A stretch of DNA of 64,000 nt from Vitis vinifera (Eukaryota; Streptophyta; Magnoliopsida; Vitales; Vitaceae), in NCBI RefSeq assembly GCF_030704535.1, contig NC_081819.1, forward strand, positions 21,176,001 to 21,240,000, in the 5' to 3' direction. Under the pieces are notes generated by a model. That model did not search any database, was not told the DNA's origin, and was given only the letters and a program-made list of their open reading frames with translations. A program made the position numbers and the translations under genes. Shown here one piece after another: positions 11,800 through 26,529 of the stretch; positions within the stretch are counted from its first letter, which is position 1; every line of letters starts with the position of its first letter.

Positions 11800-11849
11800 A
11801 AGTGGTATCAGAGCTTTGGTTCAAGATAATTTGTGCCTTGTGTAGAACA

Positions 11850-14800
11850 ATGGAAAGCAATACAAGTAGAATGATCACTCTGAATGGTTCCAATTATCAT
11901 GTTTGGAAAGGAAAAATGGAAGACTTATTGTATGTGAAGGATTATTATTTGCCTGTGTTTGCTTCTGAAAGGCCAGAAAATAAAACTGATGCAGAATGGA
12001 ATTTACTTCATCGACAGGTTTGCGGTTATATCAGACAGTGGGTAGATGATAATGTTCTCAATCATGTTAGTGAAGAGAAACATGCAAAGAGTCTATGGAA
12101 TAAGCTCAAACAGTTATATGCTCGAAAGACTGACAATAATAAATTGTTTCTAATCAAGAAGATGATGAGTTTGAATTATCAAGATAGAACTCCTATGACA
12201 GATCATTTGAATACATTCCAAGGTATTATTAATCAGTTGGCTGGAATGAATATCAAGTTTGAGGAAGAGGTGCAAGGGTTGTGGCTTCTTGGTACATTGC
12301 CGGACTCGTAGGAGACGTTTAGAACTTCTTTGTCTAACTCAGCCCCAGATGGTATTATGAATATGGACTTAGTTAAGAGTTGTGTTCTAAATGAAGAAAT
12401 GAGAAGAAAGTCACAGGGCTCTTCTTCATAGTCAAATGTCCTAATTATTGAGAAGAGGGGGAGGAGTAAGAGTAGAGGTCCGAAGAACAGAGATAGAAGC
12501 AAAAGCAAGACTAACAAGTTTGCCAATGTTGAGTGCCACTACTGCCATTTGAAAGGGCATATAAAAAAATATTGTCGCCAATTGAAGAGAGATATGAAAC
12601 AAGGGAAAGTGAAGGAAAAGAAGAATGACAATGGTGGTGAAGATGATCAAGTTGCCACTACTACTTCAGATTTCTTTATTGTTTATGATATTGATGTTGT
12701 TAATTTTGCTTGCCAGGAAACCAGTTGGGTGATTGACAGTGGTGCCTCCATCCATGCTACACCTCGGAAGGATTTCTTTACATCCTACACATCCGGTGAT
12801 TTTGGAAGTGTTAGGATGGGTAATGATGGCTCAGCTAAAGCCATTGGTATGGGAGATGTACGTTTGGAGACTAGTAATGGTACTATGTTGACTTTGAAGA
12901 ATGTTAAACACATTCCGGATATTCGCATGAATTTAATCTCCACAGGAAAGCTTGATGATGAAGGGTTCTGCAACACCTTCCGTGATAGTCAGTGGAAGCT
13001 CACTAGAGGTTCTATGGTGATAGCAAAAGGAAATAAGAGTTCCTCATTGTATTTGATGCAGGCAAAGGTAATTGATTCCAGTATCAATGCAGTGGATGAT
13101 GATAGTACATTTGAGCTTTGGCACGACAGGCTTGGTCACATGAGTGAGAAGGGCTTGATGATTTTGGCTAAGAAGAATCTTCTTTCTGGTATGAAGAAGG
13201 GATCTTTGAAGAGGTGTGCTCATTGCTTAGCAGGAAAGCAGACCAAGGTTGCATTCAAAACACTTCGCCATACAAGGAAGCCAGGTATGCTTGATTTAGT
13301 GTATTCTGATGTGTATGGCCCTATGAAAACAAAAACACTTGGTGGATCTCTATATTTTGTGACTTTTATAGATGATCATTCAAGAAAGATTTGGGTTTAT
13401 ACCTTGAAAACAAAAGACCAAGTGTTAGACATGTTTAAGCAGTTTCATGCGCTTGTTGAAAGACAATCTGGTGAAAAGTTGAAATGTATCCGGACTGATA
13501 ATGGGGGTGAGTATTCTGGTCCTTTTAACGAGTATTGTAGACAACATGGTATTCGACATCAAAAGACACCTCCTAAGACTCCTCAGTTGAATGGGTTGGC
13601 TGAGAGAATGAATAGGACACTGGTTGAAAGAGTAAGATGCTTACTTTCGCAGTCACAGTTGCCAAGATCTTTTTGGGGTGAGGCTTTGAATACTGTTGTA
13701 CATGTTCTCAATCTTACACCATGTGTTCCTTTAGAATTTGATGTTCCGGATAGAATTTGGTCAAATAATGAAATCTCTTATGATCACTTGCGTGTCTTTG
13801 GATGCAAGGCTTTTGTGCATATTCCCAAAGATGAGAGATCTAAGCTTGATGCTAAGACAAGACCTTGTGTATTTATTGGCTATGGTCAGGATGAGCTTGG
13901 TTACAGGTTTTATGATCCGGTGCAGAAAAAACTTGTAAGAAGCCGAGATGTTGTGTTTATGGAAGACCATATTATACAGGATATTGAGAAGACTAATCCA
14001 ATGGAGTCTCAGCATAGTGGTGATTTGATTGATTTAGATCCAGCCCCTCTGACAAATCTTCCTACATAGGTTGAAGATGAAGCACATGATGACCAACATG
14101 ACATGGGCGATGTTGAAACACCCACACAGGTTGAAGATGAAGCACATGATGACCAACATGACATGGGTGATGTTGAAACACCCACACAAGTTGAGGTGGA
14201 TGATGATGTTCATGAGCAGTCACCAGCAGCAGAGGCTCCATCAGATATTCCACTTAGAAGGTCTACCAGAGACCGACATCCTTCCACACTGTATTCTGTT
14301 GATGACTATGTATTACTAACTGACGGGGGAGAACCTGAAAGTTATGTGGAAGCCATGGAAGATGAAAATAAGATGAAGTGGGTTGATGCTATGCAAGATG
14401 AGATGGAGTCATTGCATGAGAACCATTCTTTTGAGCTTGTCAAGTTGCCAAAGGGAAAAAGAGCTTTGAAGAACAGGTGGGTTTACAGAGTGAAGCAAGA
14501 AGAACATACTTCACAACCTCGTTACAAAGCTAGATTGGTCGTCAAAGGGTTCAATAAAAAGAAAGGTATTGATTTTGATGAGATTTTTTCTCCTGTTGTT
14601 AAGATGTCATCTATTCGTGTGGTTTTAGGTTTGGCAGCTAGTCTTGATTTGGAGATTCAGCAGATGGATGTTAAGACTGCATTTCTCCATGGTGATTTAG
14701 ACAAAGAAATTTATATGGAACAACCAGAGGGTTTCGTACTAAAATGGAAAGAGGATTATGTGTGTAAGCTGAAGAAAAGTCTTTATGGCTTGAAGCAAGC

Positions 14801-15896
14801 ACCGAGGCAGTGGTATAAGAAGTTTGAGTCAGTTATGGGGGAGCAAGGCTACCGAAAAACTACTTCTGACCATTGTGTATTTGTGCAGAAATTCTCTGAT
14901 GATGATTTTGTTATATTGTTGCTCTATGTTGATGATATCTTGATTGTTGGTAGGAATGTTTCAAGAATTGATAACTTGAAGAAGCAGTTAAGCAAATCCT
15001 TTGCCATGAAGGATTTAGGGCCAGTAAAGAGAATTCTTAGCATCAGAATTGAGCGGGATAGAGCATCCAAGAAGCTATGTATGTTACAAGAGCAATATAT
15101 TGAAAAGATGCTTGCAAGGTTTAACATAAGCAAAGCCAAAGTGGTTAGTTCTCCTCTAACTAGTCACTTTAAGCTAAGCAGCAGACATAGCCCTTCTACA
15201 GATAAGGAGAAGGAAGACATGAGAAGAGTTCCGTATGCCTCAACAGTAGGAAGTTTGATGTATGCCATGGTATGTACTAGACCAGACATAGCTTATGCAG
15301 TTGGTGTTGTTAGCCGTTTTTTATCAAATCCAGGAAGACATCATTGGGAAGCAGTCAAGTGGATTATGAGATATTTACGAGGCACTTCCAAGTTGAAACT
15401 CACTTTTGGAAGTAGGAAACCAATACTTGTTGGATACACTGATTCAGACATGGCAGGGGATGTGGATAATAGAAGGTCTACTTCAGGCTATTTGATGACA
15501 TTCTCAGGAGGTGCTGTGTCTTGGCAATCGAGACTACAGAAATGTGTTGCACTTTCTACAACAGAGGCAGAGTACATTGCAGCAGCAGAAGCATGTAAAG
15601 AGTTGTTGTGGATGAAGTGTTTCATGCAAGAGCTCGGGTTTAAACAACAGCGCTATGTGGTATACTGTGATAACCAAAGTGCTATTCACCTCAATAAGAA
15701 TTCTACCTATCATGCAAGATCAAAACACATTGATGTGAGGTATCATTGGATGAGAGATGCTCTCAATGACAACTTGTTTGAAATTGAGAAGATACATACA
15801 GATAACAATGACTCGGATATGTTGACAAAGACACTACCAAGGGAGAAGCTTGGAGTTTGTTGTTCCATCGCTGGGATGGTGAGTCCCTCCACATAG
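11850..15896 (+). pseudogene. Copia B gag-pol polyprotein with three in-frame TAG codons
   Basis: A single frame runs from the ATG at 11850 to the stop at 15894-15896. In order it holds: a Gag domain (NGSNYHVWKGKMEDLL); a CCHC zinc knuckle, CHYCHLKGHIKKYC, near 12535-12576; an aspartic protease with DSGAS (near 12735); an integrase with an HHCC-type N-terminus (LWHDRLGH ... CAHC) and a D-D-E core (YSDVYGP, RTDNGGEY, NGLAERMN); a reverse transcriptase with YVDDIL (near 14928); and an RNase H (YTDSDMAGDVDNRRSTSGY). Stops lie at 12309, 12429 and 14067, all TAG. The first replaces a normally conserved Trp in gag and the other two sit where Gln is expected. A 60-bp tandem repeat (14070-14189) lies between the integrase and RT. 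Confidence 0.95.
14070..14189 (+). repeat. 60-bp tandem repeat in the Copia B linker
   Basis: Two 60-bp units (14070-14129 and 14130-14189) encode a 20-residue acidic repeat, VEDEAHDDQHDMGDVETPTQ. They differ by few bases (GGC/GGT, CAG/CAA). The third TAG stop is the codon just before the first unit, where the second unit is preceded by CAG. The linker is the least constrained part of a Copia polyprotein, so slippage here is unsurprising. Confidence 0.9.
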
Positions 15897-15913
15897 TCAG
15901 AAAGGGGGAGATT

Positions 15914-16773
15914 TGTTGGGTTGGGTTATTTCCTTCTTGTGGAGGAAAGCCCAAAGCCCAAACATTTAAGGCTTCTTAGGCCTTAATGTATAAAAGGGAA
16001 GAAGAAATCCTTTTCTCTTTTTCATCTTCATCTTTGCAGCCCTAGGAGGAGAGTAAGAAGAAAAAAGAAGAGAAAGTTAGAGAGAAAAAGAAAAAGAGCC
16101 ACTGAATTTTTGAAGTTAGAGAGAAGAAAAACGCTGATTTCTTTTCTTCTCTTTACTGTCCAGATTTCATCAAACGACCGATCCTGCTTCGTGTGTGGTC
16201 CGATCGACCTAAAATTTGAAGGAGAGATTTTCAACTCATTGATCTATAATCTGAACGGTGGAGATCGGATTTGGAGTTCCGGAAGGTTGTTGTTTCAGTC
16301 CGTGAACAGTGCGTCTTTGTCGCTGATTTCTTCTCACCCGGGCAGTTCTGATCTTCAGCTTTGATCGAGATTAATCCGTGGTCTGATCGAGATGATTTTT
16401 TGTTAGCACGTTCTTAACTCATTGATCTTCATTTTGAACGGTGGAGATTGGATTTGGAGTTTGGAACAGTGGTGATTTGTGTCCGGGAACAGTGACTCTG
16501 TTTTGGTGAGATCTCTCTATTGTTTTATGCAAGTTGTTTTGTATTTGCCAAGACTAATTGTCTTGAGATATGGCTGATGTAAACCTCTAGTTTCATCTAG
16601 AGAGAATTGTGTAACCCATTGATTATATTAGTGTTGTTGCATTGGGTGAATTGTTGGTGTTCATATTCTTGTTGCATTGGGTGAATTGTTGCTACTCTAT
16701 TAAATTGATTCCTATTAGGTTCTCACAAGAGGGGATAAAATCTGGTTGTGCATTGTTTGCGTTTATCCCATCA
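15914..16773 (+). repeat. 3' LTR of Copia B
   Basis: This LTR is 860 bp, starts with TG after the polypurine tract and ends in ATCA, followed by the target-site duplication ATTTC. It is nearly identical to the 5' LTR apart from small indels and the replaced block near 16630-16690. Confidence 0.92.
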
Positions 16774-17779
16774 ATTTCATGAAAATTTGAATGATCAATT
16801 TCAACCTTGATAAATCTATCAATCGAACTCTCTTTCTCTAATGTTTTCTTTGGAAAACAATGCCACTGCAAATATGATTTGAAGTTTGCTCGAGTTTTCA
16901 TGAATAAGCATAATCAGAAAAATGTAAACTATTACCAGAAACTCTCTCTCCTTCAAGTTTGGTACATTTATGGACAACTATCTCTCACTTCCGATGCAAT
17001 TTGATGCGAAAAATCAATGTGAATATGGATATCATTTGATATTGTCTTGAACTGTTTTACATTATCATAATCAGAAGAATGTGGAAGACTAAAGTCGAAT
17101 TTGGATTTCCTATACTTATCCATTAATCTTAATACAGAGGTAATATTAATCTTCACTCATTAGCACAATCAGAAGAATTGTGGAACACTACCAGCAGTTC
17201 TCTCTCCCTTGCTTGAGAACTCTATGAATTTCTCTGTCAAATTGCTTGGATTTTCATGAAATCTTGAATGTTTATTTTGAATGCTGTACATTTCAAATAA
17301 TAAAGTTTATAATAATGGAAACATTTTTTTTCCTTTTTTTTTAAATATATATATTTCACAGCCAATGAAAGAAGTGAATTTCTTTTCTGATTTGGATCTC
17401 TATACCCTTTACTGTTTTTATTTTTATAAAAATTAATACTATATGAGTCCTAAATTGATCCTTCTTTCATCCAGATTCGTTGCAACAATACTGGTCAAAT
17501 GTTTCTTTTTTATTTTGACCTTTTTATGTGTATTGCTTTGTATTGCATGCAAAAAGGTATGTAGAAGATATATGGACAGAGATTGCAAAGCACCTGGATG
17601 GTAAATCTCTGGTGATGCTGGGAACAACAAATAAGTGGTTCCACTGTCTGATCATGGAGGACAGTATATGGAAGTTTGCTTGTCTGCGTGATCTCCAGCT
17701 ACCAGAACCACAACACACATTCCTCAATTGGATCAAGCTTTATGCTTCTGCTTTTGGTAATGAGCAGGGTGTTAAACTT

Positions 17780-19397
<1,618 letters not shown>

Positions 19398-19399
19398 GT

Positions 19400-20960
19400 A
19401 AATATTTCTCCTTTGATTGTTAATTTCTGCCTTAGGTTTAGAACTAGTTGTAATGAAGCACCTCACCCTAAATAGGTCATTCTTTTTTCTTATATGAAGG
19501 TCTACATGACCCTTGTATTTTGCTGGCATGTTCATGTTGATTCGGACAAGACCACAGTCATAGACCTTTGTTTGTCTTCCATTTTTTAAATATATTATTA
19601 GCTTTCCGCCAAATTGGTCTCATGAACTCTAATGATAGAAATGGAACTCTCCATTTGAAGCTCTGAATTCATCTTACAATTATAGCTGGTTTTCTTAGTG
19701 CTTTGCAATTAATACCTTTTGCTAATCTTTGTTCAACTTTTAGCAAGTAAAATCCAAAATTCAGTAGGGCAGTGAAGAATTGACCACGCAAAATTGTTTC
19801 ATTTCCTGAAATGTAATTAAAGTTCCATAATTTAACTAGTTTTTTACCTTTCATATTGACCCTTTTTCTTTTCTTCTTTGTTTGGTTTTGATTTCCTTCA
19901 TTATGGATCTTGTACTGCTGAAATGGTATTCTTCTGGGGCCACACACATATCATTCATGAGCAATGCTTTTTTTGCTCATGTTCTTTGAGCTTATCACTT
20001 TTACCACTGTTCGTAATTGGACATCTGGTAGCCTTGCTGTATGTGAGGCTGACCCATAATAACCAAACAAAACTGGTGGGCATACATTATTTTTGCATTT
20101 CAAAATTGTAAAGAGTCAAGCTCTAGAACTATTCATTTTTGCCACATTTTGGTTCTATACAACTGCCTTCATGGGCTTTGGTTCGGAATGACATTATGGG
20201 AAGCATCCGTAGTTTTAGACTAAAATGGTTGGGATAGAACCAGTAATCACAAAGGGATGATTTATCATTAGCCATTACTATAATTTTAGCCAAAATGCTG
20301 TGATTAGGACATCATCCTGCTATAATGTGTACCTGCTCGTCCAGCTATATAAATTTTCTTGGTAACTTTAAATTTTCTTATTTTTTAGCTTTCTTTTATG
20401 GGATATTATTACGAAAATTGTAATGAGCAAATGATAACCCAATAATTCATTACTTTCTAGTGGACCTTCTGTAATTGAATTCTATGACTACTGGTGGCCT
20501 ATCATCTACTACCCAAACATAGTACTTACTAAGATACCATTGCTTGAAAAACTTCACATTCATATTTTCTAGAAAATCATTTCCTGTTTTTGAGGATAAT
20601 GGATCTTCGAAGCTGGTATGGAGGATTTAATGTCATTGGTCTGAAAAAATTGTTCTCATTAAGGGTTTTGTTTGGATTTTAGAACCAATACAGCTGGTGG
20701 GCACACCGTGAGGGATTTATATGCTGGTGTAGTTAGCTTACAGGTAACACCATGACCAAGAGGAATTTTGTTTGAAAATATTGACAAGAGAAGCTGGCTT
20801 TTTGAGTCACAGATGCTTCAAATATGAGAAATGCAAAAAAAAAAAAAAAATTTCACTTGGTTTATGGCATTTTTCTAGTCTTATTTGCAGAAAGTCATCT
20901 TCTCTTTAATATTTTTTGTAATCTTAGTCTTTGGGATTTTTCTAATTTTGATGTTATAAT
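19400..20960. other. AT-rich intergenic DNA
   Basis: No gene is supported. A short stretch at about 20683-20745 could be read as an exon ending at a GT donor (TNTAGGHTVRDLYAGVVSLQ in one frame), but I do not recognise it and the alternative frame is equally plausible. It may be intron-derived sequence of the flanking relics. Confidence 0.3.
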
Positions 20961-21023
20961 CACCCAGAGGAGCACGTAAGTGAAGAAATTTTTTTAAATC
21001 GTCCTACTGCTGGCACACTCTTC

Positions 21024-21918
21024 ATGGAGGGACAGATGCAAGCAAGGGATCAAGATAACAGTGGGGAAATGCATGACTTCAATTTAACTACTATATTGAC
21101 TGCTATGAACCGCTTCTCTGATGCCAATAAGCTTGGAGAGGGAGGTTCTGGGCCTGTTTACAAGGTCAAGAAAGAACTTAATTTCCTTAGAGAAAAAGGG
21201 TTCTAAGAGATGCTACACGATATATGCACATTAAACTCTGTGAATCTTACTTTCATGACATACAACAATGCTTGGCCACTACTTGTTTGATTGAGTTTGA
21301 AATGCCTTCAGGTTAAGCTGCATAATGGGAAGAGAGCAGTTAAAAGGCTTTCGAGGAAATCAGGGCAAGGTCTTGAAGGGTTCAAGAATGAAGTTATGTT
21401 AATTGTTAAACTTCAACACAAGAATCTTGTGAGGCTGCTGGGTTGCTGCATAGGGAGAGAGGAAAAGCTCCTTGTCTATGAGTACATGGCCAACACTAGT
21501 CTTGATGCCTTTCTATTTGGTTTGCTCTCTCTTTCTCTTCTTCTCTCTCTCTCTCTCCCACACACATGTAGCGTCATCTTCTTAATACTTTGCTCTTCCA
21601 GTATCATGAAAAACCTTCACAAGAATGGTCTAAACCTCAAAATTATTATGAGATTTTCCCCTGAATTTTTTTTTCTTATGTTCTTACAAAAAGCAGGCAA
21701 CTAGACTGGGCCAAGCTTGCTGCCATTGTTGGGGGAATAACAAGAGAGATTCTGTATCTGCATGACGACTCTCGGCTCAAAATCATCCATAGGGATTTGA
21801 AAGCAAGCAACATTTTGTTGGATGAAGAGATGAACCCAAGGATCTGAGACTTTGGAACTGCTAGGATTTTTGGTAGTAATCAGCTTGATGCTAACACAAA
21901 CAAAGTTGGTGGTACATT
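21024..21918 (+). pseudogene. Cysteine-rich receptor-like kinase (CRK) pseudogene, kinase N-lobe to DFG
   Basis: Three exons with GT-AG borders can be traced: 21024-21164, 21312-21519 and 21697-21918. The first holds the glycine loop (KLGEGGSGPVYK, with Ser for the usual Phe). The second holds [12 protein letters not shown] with the catalytic-lobe Lys and [11 protein letters not shown]. The third holds [20 protein letters not shown] and DFGTARIFGS. A TGA at 21846-21848 falls just before DFG. The extracellular DUF26 domains and everything after the DFG region (APE motif, C-lobe) are missing. Family: plasma-membrane CRK/DUF26 Ser/Thr kinases. The 3' truncation coincides with the foldback element at 22097. 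Confidence 0.85.
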
Positions 21919-22096
21919 GTAAGTCATCTCCTTCTCTTGCCGTGCTGTGTTTAACTGTTAAGCCCAAAAGAAAAAAGGAAAAACTGCACATACATATTCT
22001 CTTGTCTAGCATGAGACACGCGCAATCTTAAGTCCAAGAAAGTACTACTATTCATATCAATCAAACATCTCTTTCTACTAGTTTTATGTGAAAATA

Positions 22097-22721
22097 GCCA
22101 TTTTATAGAAAAATATATATATAAAGTTTAGTCCCTTTGTAAGACTTATGGTCAAACTAGTCTCTTTATTACCAAGTCATGTCATAATTTTTTTTCTTTT
22201 CAAAATTTAAGTTAAAATCTCCATTGTTAACCAACGCTTCATTTTTTAATTGAAACTATAATTAATAATTGAGATTTTATTTTTGAACTAAAACCTTAAT
22301 TACTAATTGAACTTCATTAATTTTTTTTTTACTTTAAAATTTAATTAAAAAAATATTAAATTATGTTGGAATTAAAAATATATAATTTAATAATAATAAA
22401 TTTATATATTTAAATTTAATGATCTAATATTATTTTAATAAAGATAAATTGATAAATATAATAATAAATGAATATTTTATTTATTAATAAATTAATAATC
22501 TTAAAATAATAAAATTATATGATGCATATATAAGATATAAAATTATATAATTTATTAATTTAAGATATTTAATTTATTTTATTTTTAAGATATAAAAGTA
22601 TATCACATGTAATACTTGCTACCGCTAGAAAGGGGTTTTTGGTTTTTTTTTTTTTTCATTATCTAAATGTTTAGTGGATATTTTTTTGTAACTTTGATGA
22701 AACTATTGAAAAATATATAAT
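22097..22721 (+). mobile_element. AT-rich foldback/MITE-like element, left arm only
   Basis: The stretch is closely similar to 51676-52295 and starts with the same AGCCATTTTATAG bases, while the flanks differ. That marks a real element end. In the second copy this sequence is the left arm of a long inverted repeat. Here the right arm is gone and a Gypsy LTR fragment begins at about 22722. There is no coding potential. Confidence 0.65.
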
Positions 22722-25263
22722 TGGTTTTTTTTTCTTTTCTTCCTCCATTCCTCTTCTTCTTCCCACAGCCGGCCCCCATTTTTTTTCTTCCCTTTCTCTA
22801 TTTTTTTTTCTTTTTTTAGTTTTTCTCCTCCTGTTTTCCCAAGAGAGTCGACCCCCATTTTTATTTATTTTTTATTTTTTCCTTTTTCTTCTTCCCTTAA
22901 AAGCACCCAACAACCAGCTCCCCCATTCCTCTTCCATTTTTATTTTTTATTTTATTATTTTTATTTCAGTTTATTTTATTTTATTTTATTTGTGATTCCT
23001 AAAAAAAAATCATCCACTACTACCGGCAAGACCGTCGGGCGAGCCACCGTCGGCTGGCGACCCCTTTCCCATCTCATCCGTTCCCGTTATTATTATTATT
23101 ATTATTATTATTATTGTTGTTGTTGTTGTTATTGTTATTATTATTATTGTTATTGTTATTGTTATTGTTGTTATTTTAATTTATTTTAGTAGTAATTGTT
23201 ATTTATGAAATTTGAATTGTTGAATTAATATGAAATTTGGGGTTAATTTGTTGTTGGTAGATTAATACATAATTTGATTTAATTTATTGTTAGTTAATTA
23301 ATTTGAAATTTGTTAATTTGGGTTTGTGGGCATATTGTATTGGGTGATTAATTTGAGGATATTTAGATTATATCAATTGCATATTGTTTATTTGAACTTG
23401 GGTCTATTGTTAAATTGTTATTTGTTTGGGCTTATTGAATTGGGCTTGAAATATTGTTTCTCTTGACCATGTGTTTTTTTTTTATGTGGGCTTGTTAATT
23501 GATGTGAATTTTGGGGCACATAATGTGGATGAGATTTGTTGGATTATTTGAATATTTGATATAGGCTTGGCCAATTTAAATTGTTTAATTTGGACATAGG
23601 ACAATTGTGGTGTATATTAAACTAGGCTTAGATTATAAAATATTAAGTTTAGGTCTAGTAGAATTTATTTTAATTTATCCAATTTTAGGTTTGGTTGATT
23701 GTATTTGTATTTTTGGTTATTAATTTGGATGTTCTGGGTTAAGACCTGTAGTAATTTTGGCTCATTTTAAATTGACAAAATTTATGGGACTAATTTGAAA
23801 TTGGGATTTGGGTTTGAATATTTGTTTGAGATTTTATACATCTCTGGATATTTATATTTGCGTTGTTTTTGTTTTTGCATGGACTCATTCTGCAATCTTG
23901 TTGGCTGAGTACGAATTGATGACATGTGGAGTTTGTTGTAAGTTTATTTGGGTACATATTTTATTTACCACTTTTATGTGGTTTTATTTTAATTAAATCT
24001 TGTAAATATTTGTTTGTTTATATTTATTGAGTGTATATAGAATTGAACATCGAACAAATTAGAAATTTTGTTTAAATGAGAGGAAGAATTCAGTAAATAT
24101 GTTCTAATAAAATACTAATTTCAAAATATCCTTTTTAATAAAAGAAAGTTTTTTTATTTTTATTTTTATTTTTTATTTTTATTTATTTATTATTATTATT
24201 ATTATCTATTTATGAAAATTCAGAAAAATGCATTTAGAAAAATCCAAAAAAAATTGTTTTTAATGACATTGTTCAAAAATTTCTTTGTTTAATAAAAATT
24301 GCCAAAAAATTGTTTTGTAAATAAAGTTGTCCCAAAAATTAATTTTTAGTAAAATTGTCTAAAAATATTTTTTTAAATGAATTCTTTTTCTTCCTTAATT
24401 AAAACGAAATTAAAAGTGTTTTTCAGAAATAGAGAATTTAAATCTTTGTTTTTCCTTTTAATTAAAATTTCTCTTGCAAATAAAGTTATCATTTTAAATA
24501 ATTTATAAAAATCACTCTTTTAAATGAAAATGAATCTAAATACTTGTAAATAAAATTGTAAAAATTCATTATTTTCTAGTAAAAGCAAGTAAAAATAATT
24601 TTTGTATCTAAATTGAAATTTTGTAATAAATTCTTTTGATACAATAAGTGTAAATGGTTTTTTTGAAAATTGAATACAATTGAAATTGAGAAAATAAATT
24701 GATTCTTTTTTATAAGTAAATAAATGGAAATCACTAATTCAAGATCATTTTTAATAAAATCCTTTGAAATTTCTTTAAATTTTTTTTTAAATATCTATTA
24801 TTTATTTAATTCAATAAATCATTTTGCATAATCCTCTTATTATTTATTTTGTGTATTTTTGTAATTAGATTTCATCATCGTTTTTGTGCATATTAATTTT
24901 CACCATGACTTGTAAATTGATTATTTTTCTTGGTATCCATAATTAATTAATTAATTGTCATAATTTCCTCAATTTGTTTAGTAGAGGCCATAAGTATACG
25001 GGCTTAGAGGGGTGCTACGGCTCACCACCGTACCTTCCTAATGAGTAACCTGACCCCTGGACCTAGACTCGGTTTTTCACAGGCCCGTTTTTTCCTTCAG
25101 GAGTCACACTTAGAGTTTTTATTTCTTATTTTGTTTTTCCCTTTAAAAATAAAACAAAAATAAATGGCGACTTAAAGTCTTTTTCTAAAAATCAAATTTT
25201 GACCAAATAAAAAGCGAGTTTCACCATCGAGTGGGAATGCATCGAGAAAATGCAAGGTCCATA
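22722..25263 (+). repeat. 5' LTR of the pol-less Gypsy element (left end truncated)
   Basis: This is colinear with 30446-33064 and with 52930-54252. Its 3' end is followed by a primer-binding site, so it is the 5' LTR. It holds a pyrimidine-rich stretch (22730-22990), TTA/TTG microsatellites (about 23085-23175), AT-rich DNA and a conserved end block (GGGCTTAGAGGGGTGCTAC to GGTCCATA). The true left end is missing because the sequence is fused to the foldback arm at about 22721. Confidence 0.75.
23085..23175 (+). repeat. TTA/TTG microsatellite in the Gypsy LTR
   Basis: Runs of ATT followed by GTT repeats. Homologous runs occur at 30798-30858 and 53047-53125 with different lengths, so they are part of the LTR and not a coding tract. 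Any reading frame through here is a low-complexity artefact. Confidence 0.9.
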
Positions 25264-26529
25264 AAATGGCGACTCCACTAGGAATTTTTAGAGGGTCAAA
25301 CTTGAACTCAAGTTGAAGGGAATGTGGCGTTTGATTGGTTGATTAATGGATATCCCTCTCTATGTGTCTTTGTATGATTGGTTGTTGATTACACATTGAG
25401 AGCTTTGATATGTTTGGCTGTTATGTTCATTTGTGATGTTGATATGTTGATATGTTGATTACATCGATTGATTCTCTTACCTACTTTAGCATAGTGACTC
25501 TTCTTGTTGTATGTTTATCTTGCTTTCCTAGACATGTATATTATCATTTTTGTATCTTATTCATCTTGGCATGATTGATTCAATTTGTTATATATTATCT
25601 TGTTTATCTCGACATATTGTCTATTATTGTTATATTCCTATCTTGCTTATCATATTCTTGCTTAGCTTGTGTGTAGATATGAGTTATATACCTGTTATTT
25701 GCATGACTGTTTTGGTGCATGACTGCTATTCTTTTATGTGATGCATGTATTGCTTGTTTGTGTGGGACACACATCTATCTCCTTACCTTCAACTCCCTAG
25801 ACTCGGTCAACCTTGTTTCACTTGATCTCGTATTCGATATGAGACTTGTTACTTTGTTTGCTCTTCGACCGAGTTAGGGGTTAGGAGTAGGGTCTAGCGA
25901 CGGGCTATACCGATGTTTGGGAGCATTGTGGAGGAAAGCGACACTTTGATGTCGATTGTAGTCCGATCATTGAAGACATATATAGGCCGAAGCTAGGTTT
26001 CATGGATATTTGTGTAGTCAGTGTGTTTCTTTTTCTATTTTAGCTTCGTAGGGTTTTTCGGATGCACCCACACCATCACTGCGCACTCTAGCTGACCATT
26101 GAGAGTTGAGAGTTTTGAGAGGTTTCACCATAGGAAACCCCTTGAGATGTCGAGGTAGTGTATGTGTGGAGGTGATGACCACCTTGCATGGAAGCACCCT
26201 GCCTCTTCGGAGGCGTGCAGAGGGTTGCGTACCGTTAGAGGGTATGATCGCTTCTGCTAAAGGATCTTTTAAAGTCCACCCTTATCCTTTTAGAGTCACT
26301 TTGACCTTGTAGGTTGAGCCGTAGATCCTTCAATTAAGACTCCCTCTCTACACGTGGGTGCATCTGAGGGCCTTCAAAGGCTCTTTGATCATAGTTGGGA
26401 TTCAGTATTCCCTCTTTTAGTCTCTAGTGAGAGCGCACCGAGATCAGTACGAGTTTGGGTATGGTCAGACGGTCCGTCTTCGTTTTTGATGCCCTGCTCA
26501 TTCCAATTCAGACTAGCATTTCTTCCATG

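Larger units (their letters stand above)
10884..16773 (+). mobile_element. Full-length Copia LTR retrotransposon (Copia B) in F-box intron 1
   Basis: Both LTRs start with TGTTGGGTTGGG and end with ...CCCATCA. The target-site duplication ATTTC lies at 10879-10883 and 16774-16778, and the empty site is visible in the other F-box copies near 46611 and 61466. The primer-binding site TGGTATCAGAGC (11803-11814) matches initiator tRNA-Met. A polypurine tract AAAGGGGGAGA precedes the 3' LTR. The internal coding frame runs from 11850 to 15896 and is broken only by three TAG codons. The near-identity of the LTRs suggests a fairly recent insertion. Confidence 0.95.
10527..17756 (+). pseudogene. F-box protein gene, copy 1, truncated to exons 1-2
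   Basis: Exon 1 is 10527-10594 (MGKRMRREKSICCCKSPLAG...). Exon 2 is 17557-17756 and carries the F-box (DIWTEIAKHLDGKSLVMLG and WFHCLIMEDSIWKFACLRDL), the fold that binds SKP1 in SCF ubiquitin ligases. Intron 1 holds a complete Copia element (10884-16773). Homology to copies 2 and 3 stops in intron 2 at about 17778, and exons 3-8 are missing here, so no full protein can be made. Both remaining exons are open and keep their splice sites. Glu is changed to Val at the start of exon 2 compared with the other copies. The full gene is described at 46228. Confidence 0.85.

Noticed and set aside
11803..11814. tRNA-Met-like sequence TGGTATCAGAGC (also at 40821)
   Set aside because: It is a retrotransposon primer-binding site, not a tRNA gene; no cloverleaf surrounds it.
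14062..14319. His/Met-rich frames on both strands over the 60-bp repeat
   Set aside because: They are shadows of the acidic linker of the Copia B polyprotein.
17524..17736. Minus-strand open frames of 60-70 codons present in all three F-box copies
   Set aside because: They are antisense to F-box exon 2; conservation is explained by the plus-strand exon.
22992..23189. Open frame rich in Tyr and Cys
   Set aside because: It is a TTA/TTG microsatellite in a Gypsy LTR; the homologous copies at 30798 and 53047 have other lengths and frames.
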